This document shows, one piece after another, positions 9,243-16,057 of a DNA stretch of 64,000 nt. The position numbers and the translations under genes are program-made. Each line of letters opens with the position of its first letter. Position 1 is the first letter of the stretch. Under the pieces are notes generated by a model that searched no databases, was not told the origin of the DNA, and was given only the letters and a program-made list of their open reading frames with translations. Origin of the DNA: Collimonas humicola (GTDB lineage: Bacteria > Pseudomonadota > Gammaproteobacteria > Burkholderiales > Burkholderiaceae_D); contig NZ_JAGQEE010000006.1 in the NCBI RefSeq assembly GCF_018304945.1, positions 62,001 to 126,000 on the forward strand. Direction: 5' to 3'.

Positions 9243-9638
9243 TGAATATCTCCTGTAAATATCGGTAAAGTGTTCAATTCGTTCGATTCGTTAAATTCGT
9301 TCGATTGGTTCGATTTATATCAACAACGAAATGGTTTCCCGGGAACAGTTGCCGGCCATGGCACGCTGCCCCGGTATGAAATTATTGTTTTGGCAATATT
9401 GCTAGAAATAATCCGCTATTTTAGATTCATCTTTGCATTTCACAATGATTTATATAAATCATTGCGCATAAAAGCCCCCTGCGGTTCATGCGGCACGGAA
9501 ATAAATAGATGTCTCGCAGCTTGACCCCGACGCTGGAACCCAGCCTGGCGGCCAGCGCCCGGTCCAGCCAGGAATTGCCGGGCTGTCTGCAGCGGCCGAT
9601 TGCCACGGGCCTGGCGCGTATGCAGGCCCTTAGTGCCC
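9243..9638. other. Intergenic region upstream of the binding-protein cluster
   Basis: 396 bases without a credible gene. 9271-9320 is a run of short iterated units (TTCGTTCGATT, TTCGTTAAATT, TTGGTTCGATT). 9360-9470 is AT-rich and probably holds the promoter of the minus-strand cluster, together with the palindrome at 9443-9464. The right part (9480-9638) is GC-rich, and an open frame there is most likely a shadow. Confidence 0.6.
9443..9464. promoter_or_regulatory. 22-bp perfect palindrome, candidate operator
   Basis: CAATGATTTAT (9443-9453) is followed directly by its exact reverse complement (9454-9464). It is AT-rich and lies about 200 bases before the first binding-protein start. It may be an operator for a dimeric regulator; no bound protein can be named from sequence. 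Confidence 0.5.
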
Positions 9639-10715
9639 TTAGCGCAGGCTCTTGAAGGCCTTGGCAAGTGGCAGGATCTCGCCGGTGGCGTTGCCGTCGT
9701 AGCCGTGCAGCTGGTTGACGATGGCGCGGAACGAGGCTGATTGCAGGATGTCGATGACCTGCTGCATCAAAGGATCTTTCATGGTGCTGATCGGCACCGC
9801 AAAGAAGTAGCGTTCGCGGATCAGGGGGATGAAGTCCAGGCCGAAGCGTTCGGCGGCGGTCTGGACCCCGAAGCCGACATCGGCCATGCCGCTGGCGATG
9901 AAGGCGGCAATTGCCGAGTGCGTGAATTCCGCGGTCTCGAAACCGTCGATGGCGGTCGGCGACAAGCCTTGCCGCGACAGCATCAGCTCCAGCAGCATGC
10001 GGGTGCCTGAACCCGGCTGGCGATTGACGAACAGCACGCCGTCGCGGCTGAGGTCGGCCAGGCTGACTATATGCTTCGGATTGCCGGGCGCGACCATCAA
10101 GCCCTGGTTGCGCACCGCCAGGTGGATCAGGCAATGCTTGTGCTTGTCCAGCCAATGGCTGTAGCCGGCCACCGCGGCTTCTTCAAATTCTCCCAGCGGC
10201 ACGTGAAAGCCGGCCAGGTCGCATTCCTCGCGCGCCAGCGCCGCCACCGCATCGGCGCTGTTGCGATAGCGCAGTTCCACCGGCAAATGCTGTTCGTTCA
10301 ACTGGTTGAGCAGCGCCGCCACGGCAAAGCCATGGCTGGCGTTGAGCCGGATCACCTGCGGCTGGACGCTGACCGCCTTGCTCAATTCGCCTTCCAGTTC
10401 CGACGCCAGGCTTTCCAGCGTCGGCGACAGCCGCGCCGCGATGCGGCGATCGGCCCAGATCAGTTTTTCCGCCAGCGGCAGCAATTCGCTGCCCCGCCCG
10501 CGGCCGGTTTGTATCAAGGGGTGGCCGAACATCGTTTCCGCTTCCCGCAGCAAGCCCCAGGCGTGCCGGTAGGAACTGCCGATCTGCTTGGCGGCATTGG
10601 CGATCGAGCCGGTTTCCTGGATCGCCGTCAGCAACGCCAGCAGCACGGCGGTATCCAGCGGCTGCTCGGCGTCGCGCGAGATTTCCCAGTGCGGTTTGAT
10701 TTTGACTTTAAACAT
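9639..10715 (-). CDS. ModE-like transcriptional regulator with substrate-binding-type effector domain
   Basis: 358 residues. Residues about 20-90 are a ModE/LysR winged helix (LLTAIQETGSIANAAKQIGSSYRHAWGLL), with the RGRGSELLPLAEKLIWAD tail typical of ModE N-domains. Residues about 120-340 resemble periplasmic molybdate/phosphate-binding folds (VNRQPGSGTRMLLELML, SGMADVGFGVQTAAERF) instead of the MOP domains of true ModE. Such proteins often sit beside fds formate dehydrogenases, and FdsR is the likely counterpart. It is divergent from the OFA transporter with 147 bases between them. Inference: it controls the transporter and/or the fds operon in response to formate, molybdate or a related ligand. 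Confidence 0.82.
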   Translation of the reverse strand: MFKVKIKPHWEISRDAEQPLDTAVLLALLTAIQETGSIANAAKQIGSSYRHAWGLLREAETMFGHPLIQTGRGRGSELLPLAEKLIWADRRIAARLSPTLESLASELEGELSKAVSVQPQVIRLNASHGFAVAALLNQLNEQHLPVELRYRNSADAVAALAREECDLAGFHVPLGEFEEAAVAGYSHWLDKHKHCLIHLAVRNQGLMVAPGNPKHIVSLADLSRDGVLFVNRQPGSGTRMLLELMLSRQGLSPTAIDGFETAEFTHSAIAAFIASGMADVGFGVQTAAERFGLDFIPLIRERYFFAVPISTMKDPLMQQVIDILQSASFRAIVNQLHGYDGNATGEILPLAKAFKSLR

Positions 10716-10803
10716 TATGCAAAATATAGCCTATTGAGTATGCGCGCTGCTAGTGATATTTTTTGATGGTGCAAGGGAAATGAAAATATTTCGCGCATAA
10801 AAC

Positions 10804-10836
10804 TATATGTAAGCAATTACCTATGGTACATATAAT
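10804..10836 (+). promoter_or_regulatory. Candidate promoter with overlapping inverted repeat
   Basis: TATATGT (10804-10810) and ACATATA (10828-10834) form an inverted repeat with a 17-base spacer. The right arm overlaps a consensus -10 box TATAAT (10831-10836), and the -35 (TGTAAG, 10808-10813) is poor. A dimeric regulator binding here could control the OFA transporter; the ModE-like protein next door is the obvious candidate. Confidence 0.5.
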
Positions 10837-10862
10837 ACTTTTTCATTTCCGGGGGGAATTTG

Positions 10863-12500
10863 ATGGGGTTTTTAGACAAACAACGGACCATTGCAGGTCC
10901 GGGCTTCAACCGCTGGCTGGTGCCGCCGGCGGCGTTGGCGATACATCTGTGTATTGGCATGGCTTATGGTTTTTCGGTGTTCTGGCTGCCGCTGTCGAAG
11001 GCGATCGGCATCAAGGAGTCGGTGGTCTGTGCCAAGGACATGAGTTTTTTTGCCGAAATATTCGCCAGCAATTGCGACTGGAAGATTTCGATGCTCGGCT
11101 GGATTTTCACCATGTTCTTCGTCTTGCTGGGAACCTCGGCGGCAATCTGGGGCGGCTGGCTGGAACACGTGGGTCCGCGCAAGGCTGGATTCGTAGCCGC
11201 GCTGTGCTGGTGCGGCGGCCTGCTGATTTCGGCGCTGGGCGTTTATGAGCATCAGATCTGGCTGATCTGGCTGGGCTCCGGCCTGATCGGCGGCGTCGGC
11301 CTTGGCCTGGGATATATCTCGCCGGTGTCGACCCTGATCAAATGGTTTCCGGACCGCCGCGGCATGGCGACCGGCATGGCGATCATGGGTTTCGGCGGCG
11401 GCGCGCTGATCGGCAGCCCGCTGGCGGACAAGCTGATGAAGCATTTCGCGACCGATGCCTCGGTCGGCGTGTGGCAGACGTTTGTGGTGATGGCTTTGAT
11501 TTACCTGGTGTTCATGATGGCAGGCGCTTTCGGCTACCGGATTCCGCCCAGCGGCTGGAAACCGGCCGGCTGGACCCCGCCGGCGGCCAGCAGCAACGCC
11601 ATGATCACGCAGAACCACGTGCATGCCAGCAAAGTCTGGGGCATTCCGCAGTTCTGGCTGGTATGGCTGGTGCTGTGCCTGAACGTATCGGCAGGCATCG
11701 GCGTGATCGGCATGGCGTCGCCGATGCTGCAGGAGATGTTCGGCGGCCACCTGCTCGGCGTCGCCACGAAGTTTTCCGAATTGTCGGGCGACCAGGTGAA
11801 GGCGATTGCGGCGATTGCCGCGGGCTTTACCGGCCTGATCAGCCTGTTCAATATCGGCGGCCGCTTCGTCTGGGCCAGCTGCTCGGATTACATCGGGCGC
11901 AAGATGACGTATGTGGTGTTCTTTGTACTTGGCTTTGTGCTGTATGTAAGCCTGCCTTGGTCCGGCACGACTGGCAGCGTGGCTTTGTTCGTGGCGGCGG
12001 TGTGCCTGATCCTGTCGATGTACGGCGGCGGGTTTGCTACCGTGCCGGCTTATCTGGCGGACTTGTTCGGCACCCAGATGGTGGGCGCGATCCACGGCCG
12101 TCTGCTGACTGCCTGGGCGACCGCCGGGATTCTCGGACCGGTAGTGGTGAACTACATGCGCGAGTACCAGCTCGGCCTGGGCATGCCGCGTGAATCGGTT
12201 TACAACACCACCATGTACATCCTGGCGGGGATGCTGGTGCTGGGCTTGCTGTGCAACCTGATGATCCGTCCGATCGCAGCCAAGCATTTCATGACGCCGG
12301 AAGAACTGGCGCGCGAAAAGCAGCTGGCGCACGAGCAGGCTTCGGCCAAGGGCGAGGCAGTGCTGCCGCCGGAAGTGATGGCGCGCATCGGCAGCGGCGG
12401 CAGTCCTGCGCTGTTGTGGCTGTCGTGGGCCGCGGTCATCATTCCGCTGGTCTGGGGGATTTCGATTACGTTGCAAAAATCGGCAATATTGTTCAAATAA
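10863..12500 (+). CDS. OFA-family major facilitator (oxalate/formate-type transporter)
   Basis: A 545-residue major facilitator with about 12 membrane segments. The block GLGYISPVSTLIKWFPDRRGMATGMAIMGFG is the hallmark of the oxalate/formate antiporter family. The ATG at 10863 is preceded by GGGGGGA (10851-10857) at good spacing; a TTG one codon earlier is less likely. It is longer than OxlT (about 420 residues) because of an insert of about 30 residues after the first membrane helix, containing two cysteines, and an extended cytoplasmic segment before the last helix. Position between the ModE-like regulator and the fds operon suggests formate or oxalate traffic for FDH. The substrate is not provable from sequence. 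Confidence 0.88.
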   Translation: MGFLDKQRTIAGPGFNRWLVPPAALAIHLCIGMAYGFSVFWLPLSKAIGIKESVVCAKDMSFFAEIFASNCDWKISMLGWIFTMFFVLLGTSAAIWGGWLEHVGPRKAGFVAALCWCGGLLISALGVYEHQIWLIWLGSGLIGGVGLGLGYISPVSTLIKWFPDRRGMATGMAIMGFGGGALIGSPLADKLMKHFATDASVGVWQTFVVMALIYLVFMMAGAFGYRIPPSGWKPAGWTPPAASSNAMITQNHVHASKVWGIPQFWLVWLVLCLNVSAGIGVIGMASPMLQEMFGGHLLGVATKFSELSGDQVKAIAAIAAGFTGLISLFNIGGRFVWASCSDYIGRKMTYVVFFVLGFVLYVSLPWSGTTGSVALFVAAVCLILSMYGGGFATVPAYLADLFGTQMVGAIHGRLLTAWATAGILGPVVVNYMREYQLGLGMPRESVYNTTMYILAGMLVLGLLCNLMIRPIAAKHFMTPEELAREKQLAHEQASAKGEAVLPPEVMARIGSGGSPALLWLSWAAVIIPLVWGISITLQKSAILFK

Positions 12501-12516
12501 GGAAGGACAAGCGATA

Positions 12517-12544
12517 GCATGGCGTATGTCGCAGTACGCCATGC
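12517..12544 (+). terminator. Hairpin after the OFA transporter gene
   Basis: GCATGGCGTA (12517-12526) and TACGCCATGC (12535-12544) form a perfect 10-bp stem with an 8-base loop, 17 bases after the transporter stop. It has no T-run, so it may be a Rho-assisted terminator or a processing hairpin. Confidence 0.5.
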
Positions 12545-12720
12545 AAGCAGTGACCTAGGTACATTCTTATGTTTTTGGAAGTGCGGGATCTTTCCCCGTA
12601 TGTGGCAACTCGTTCTATTGTTCCAGCAAGATTTTGAACAAGCGGCGGACGAGGCATTTGCCATCTGCATCGTCCGACAACAGCCTGGACGAGTGCGGTT
12701 TCTAAAAATGAGGAGTGGTC

Positions 12721-13761
12721 ATGAAGAGCGTCATTGTTTTTACATGTATTTTTGGAGTGCTGTCTTGTTCCACAGCACGCGAGCCGGCGGACCGTTCTTT
12801 CGCGACACCCGAATATCTGGCGCAGCCTGGCCTTGCAGTGGTCAAGGCGGCAGCGTTGTACGAACGTGGCGGGACGGGGGCCGGGGTGACGGTAGCGGTG
12901 ATCGATTCGGGACTGATGCCGAGTCATCAGGAATTTGCAAATCGTCTCGCCGGACCGGGTTACAACTATATCGAAGATGTAGCGCGCGTGGTGGACGATC
13001 CCTTGAATCACGGCACCAAGATGGCTGGCTTGATTGCCGCGAACAGGGATTATCGGGGGATGCATGGCGTCGCCTACGATGCGAAGATTTTGCCGATGCA
13101 ATTCGGCGCCAGTTGTAAGGATCGGTGTGATAGACGGACGGAGCCTTTTGAGTCAGACGATCAGATTGCTCGCGCATGGACGGATTCCTATGCGCAAGGT
13201 GTGCGTATTCTGAGCAATTCGTGGAGCAATGCACTTGATGCGCACTTGTTGAGTGAATCGCATTACCGGCAGTTGATGCCGGATTCACTGGCTGTGGCCA
13301 AGGATTTGACCGGCAAGGATGTTGTATTTGTCTTCCCTACCGGAAATGAAATACGCCGCGAGCCCTTGATGGAGGCTGGATTGCCTTATCTTGTGGAGGG
13401 CATTGAAAAAGGCTGGCTGGCGGTCACCGCCGTAAGAAACGATGGCAGCAAAATTACCGATAAAGCAAATGCATGTGGCATCGCCCGCAACTGGTGCATT
13501 GCGGCACCGGGCGGCGATGGAGGAAAGGGCAATGGTCTGTTGACGACAGATAGAGACGGTGCTTATTCGGAAGCGACAGCGACATCGGCGGCTGTAGCGA
13601 TGGTTGCGGGTGCGCTGGCGGCGCTGAAAAGCAGGTTTCCAGAGATGACTACGCAACAGTTGCGCGATCGCCTGCTGCAGACAGCCAACCGAACAGGCGT
13701 CTACGCAAATAGCGATTTGTACGGGCAAGGATTGCTTGACCTGGACGCGGCATCAAGATAG
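12721..13761 (+). CDS. Subtilisin-like (S8) serine protease, predicted lipoprotein
   Basis: 346 residues. Lipobox VLSC with the lipid cysteine at residue 16. Catalytic set: Asp62 in VAVIDSGL, His97 in NHGTKMAG, oxyanion Asn209 in FPTGNE, and Ser289 in ATATSAAVAMVAG, where most subtilases have GTSMAAP. The end GQGLLDLDAASR resembles the close of the protease domain in autotransporter subtilases (NalP/SphB1 type), but no linker or beta-barrel follows. AGGAG at 12711-12715 fixes the ATG at 12721. It stands alone between the transporter and the fds operon with hairpins on both sides, so a role in formate metabolism is doubtful. Substrate unknown; a periplasmic or surface protein-processing role is inferred. 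Confidence 0.88.
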   Translation: MKSVIVFTCIFGVLSCSTAREPADRSFATPEYLAQPGLAVVKAAALYERGGTGAGVTVAVIDSGLMPSHQEFANRLAGPGYNYIEDVARVVDDPLNHGTKMAGLIAANRDYRGMHGVAYDAKILPMQFGASCKDRCDRRTEPFESDDQIARAWTDSYAQGVRILSNSWSNALDAHLLSESHYRQLMPDSLAVAKDLTGKDVVFVFPTGNEIRREPLMEAGLPYLVEGIEKGWLAVTAVRNDGSKITDKANACGIARNWCIAAPGGDGGKGNGLLTTDRDGAYSEATATSAAVAMVAGALAALKSRFPEMTTQQLRDRLLQTANRTGVYANSDLYGQGLLDLDAASR

Positions 13762-13802
13762 TCGAGCCGCCGAGTTATTTTCCCGGCTCTGCAGGAATTT
13801 GT

Positions 13803-13830
13803 AGGCTGCGGCCATGGTTTGCCGCAGCCT
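13803..13830 (+). terminator. Hairpin between protease gene and fdsG
   Basis: AGGCTGCGGC (13803-13812) pairs perfectly with GCCGCAGCCT (13821-13830) around an 8-base loop. It lacks a strong T-run. Position suggests it ends the protease transcript before the fds promoter. Confidence 0.55.
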
Positions 13831-13915
13831 GCTTATGACAAGAAAACAAGTACTATAAGTTAGCCGTCGTGATGTTGTATTGAAGAAGTACAACCGAGAG
13901 GAGACTGTCATCAAC

Positions 13916-14422
13916 ATGCAAAACCATACGCAGGTTCCCGCAGAAGCGTTGCAACCAACCGGTGATCTGGATAGCGTCAGATCCATCATTCAAGAATTCA
14001 AGACGCTGCCTGGCGCCATGCTGCCTGTGCTGCATGCGATCCAGGACGCGCTCGGCCATGTGCCGCCGTCGGCGGTGCCGCTGATCGCCGACGAGCTGAA
14101 TCTCTCGCGTGCCGAAGTGCACGGCGTGATCAGCTTCTATCACCATTTCCGCCAGCAGCCGGCAGGCCGCCACATCGTCCAGATCTGCCGCGCCGAAGCC
14201 TGCCAGGCAGTCGGCGCCGATGCGCTGGCGGCGCACGCCAAGGCGGCCCTAGGCTGCGACTTCCACGGCACCAGCAGCGATGGCCAGTTCACGCTGGAGC
14301 CGGTGTATTGCCTGGGCCAATGCGCCTGCGGCCCGAACATGCAGATCGATGACGATCTGCATGCCCGCGTCAGCAACGACAAATTCAATCGCGCGCTGCG
14401 CGCCAAGCGAGGTGTGCAATGA
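13916..14422 (+). CDS. fdsG: NAD-dependent formate dehydrogenase gamma subunit
   Basis: 168 residues, NuoE-like. It carries one [2Fe-2S] cluster ligated by CRAEAC (C-X4-C) and CLGQC (C-X3-C), as in complex I 24-kDa subunits. In the cytosolic FdsABG complex it helps pass electrons from the formate site toward FMN/NAD. ATG at 13916 follows GAGAGGAG (13896-13903) at slightly long spacing; an upstream TTG at 13880 is unsupported. It overlaps fdsB by four bases (ATGA). It is first of the five-gene operon fdsG-B-A-C-D, and its promoter lies in 13831-13895 after the hairpin that closes the protease gene. Confidence 0.93.
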   Translation: MQNHTQVPAEALQPTGDLDSVRSIIQEFKTLPGAMLPVLHAIQDALGHVPPSAVPLIADELNLSRAEVHGVISFYHHFRQQPAGRHIVQICRAEACQAVGADALAAHAKAALGCDFHGTSSDGQFTLEPVYCLGQCACGPNMQIDDDLHARVSNDKFNRALRAKRGVQ

Positions 14423-15993
14423 GCGCCCTGAACGCCCCGGTCACCATTTATGTCCCGCGCGATTCAACCGCGCTGGCGCTCGGCGCCGACCAGGTCGCCG
14501 CGGCCATCGCGCAGCAGGCGGCGCAGCGCGGCATCAGCATCAATCTGGTGCGCAACGGCTCGCGCGGCATGTTCTGGCTGGAGCCGCTGGTCGAGGTGGC
14601 GACTGCGGCCGGGCGCATCGGTTACGGTCCGGTCGAATCCGACGATGTCGCCGGGCTGTTCGACGCCGGTTTCCTCAGCGGCGCCCAGCACAGTTCCGCC
14701 CTGGGGCTGGTGGAAGAAATACCTTATCTGAAAAAGCAGGAGCGCCTGACCTTTGCCCGGGTCGGCATTACCGATCCGCTCTCGCTGCCAGACTACCTGG
14801 GGCATGAAGGCTATGCCGGGCTGCGGCGCGCCCTCACCATGCCGGGGGCGGCGCTAGTGCAGGAAGTGCTGGATTCCGGCTTGCGCGGCCGCGGCGGCGC
14901 CGCTTTTCCCACCGGGATCAAATGGAAGACGGTAGCTGCAACCGCCGCTACGCAAAAATACGTCGTCTGCAATGCCGATGAAGGCGATTCCGGCACGTTC
15001 TCGGATCGCATGGTGATGGAAGACGATCCCTTCATGCTGATCGAGGGCATGACGATTGCCGCGCTGGCAGTGGGCGCCACGCGTGGATATATTTACGTCC
15101 GCTCGGAATATCCGCATGCCATCGCGGCACTGAACCAGGCCATCGCCACGGCGACCGGCGCCAACTATCTCGGCGACAACATCCTCGGCTCGGCCAGCAG
15201 CTTCCATCTGGAAGTGCGCAAGGGCGCCGGCGCCTACATCTGCGGCGAAGAAACCGCCTTGCTGGAAAGCCTGGAAGGCAAGCGCGGCGTGGTGCGCGCC
15301 AAGCCGCCGCTGCCCGCCATCGAGGGTCTGTTCGGCCAGCCGACCGTGATCAACAATGTGATCTCGCTGGCTTCTGTGCCTATCATCCTGGCGCGCGGCG
15401 CCGCCTTCTACAAGAACTATGGCATGGGCCGTTCGCTGGGCACGCTGCCGATGCAGCTGGCCGGCAACATCCGCCGCGGCGGGTTGGTGGAAAAAGCCTT
15501 CGGCGTAACCCTGCGCGAGCTGCTGCAAGATTTTGGCGGCGGCACCGCCAGCGGCAAGCCTATCCGCGCGGTGCAGGTCGGCGGCCCGCTGGGCCCCTAC
15601 CTGCCGCCGTCGCTGTTCGACACCAAGCTCGACTACGAAGCCATGGCGGCGGTCGGCGGCATGCTGGGGCATGGCGGCATTGTGGTGTTTGACGACAGCG
15701 TCGACATGGCGAAGCAAGCCCGATATGCGATGGAATTCTGCGCGATCGAATCCTGCGGCAAATGCACGCCTTGCCGCATCGGCTCCACCCGCGGGGTAGA
15801 GGTGATCGACAAGATCGTCGGCGGGGAATCTCATGTCGCCGTGCAGCAGATCAAACTGCTGCGCGACCTGTGCGACACCATGGTCAACGGCTCCCTGTGC
15901 GCCATGGGCAGCATGACGCCGCTGCCGGTGCTGTCGGCGCTCGATCATTTCCCGGAAGATTTCGGCAAGGGCGAACTCGGCCAGGCCGCCTGA
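14419..15993 (+). CDS. fdsB: NAD-dependent formate dehydrogenase beta subunit
   Basis: 524 residues, NuoF-like with an N-terminal thioredoxin-like extension. It binds FMN and NADH (GRGGAAFPTGIKW, CNADEGDSGTFSDR, GAGAYICGEETALLESLEG) and a [4Fe-4S] cluster (ESCGKCTPCRIGSTRG with a distant cysteine in NGSLCAMG). It transfers electrons from the iron-sulfur chain to NAD+. Its start overlaps the fdsG stop, so the two are coupled. 64 bases separate it from fdsA. Length and motifs are those of intact FdsB. Confidence 0.95.
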   Translation: MSALNAPVTIYVPRDSTALALGADQVAAAIAQQAAQRGISINLVRNGSRGMFWLEPLVEVATAAGRIGYGPVESDDVAGLFDAGFLSGAQHSSALGLVEEIPYLKKQERLTFARVGITDPLSLPDYLGHEGYAGLRRALTMPGAALVQEVLDSGLRGRGGAAFPTGIKWKTVAATAATQKYVVCNADEGDSGTFSDRMVMEDDPFMLIEGMTIAALAVGATRGYIYVRSEYPHAIAALNQAIATATGANYLGDNILGSASSFHLEVRKGAGAYICGEETALLESLEGKRGVVRAKPPLPAIEGLFGQPTVINNVISLASVPIILARGAAFYKNYGMGRSLGTLPMQLAGNIRRGGLVEKAFGVTLRELLQDFGGGTASGKPIRAVQVGGPLGPYLPPSLFDTKLDYEAMAAVGGMLGHGGIVVFDDSVDMAKQARYAMEFCAIESCGKCTPCRIGSTRGVEVIDKIVGGESHVAVQQIKLLRDLCDTMVNGSLCAMGSMTPLPVLSALDHFPEDFGKGELGQAA

Positions 15994-16057
15994 GGTATTT
16001 CGCAATCAGTTGCATGAACACGACTAACCCACGTTCCGATGGAACCAGGAGCATGTG

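Noticed and set aside
9427-10155. 242-codon minus frame near the ModE-like gene
   Set aside because: Out of frame with the regulator, Arg/Pro/His-rich shadow.
10872-12542. 556-residue frame on the minus strand opposite the OFA carrier
   Set aside because: Rich in Gln, His, Arg and Ala, no family blocks; typical high-GC shadow of a well-supported gene.
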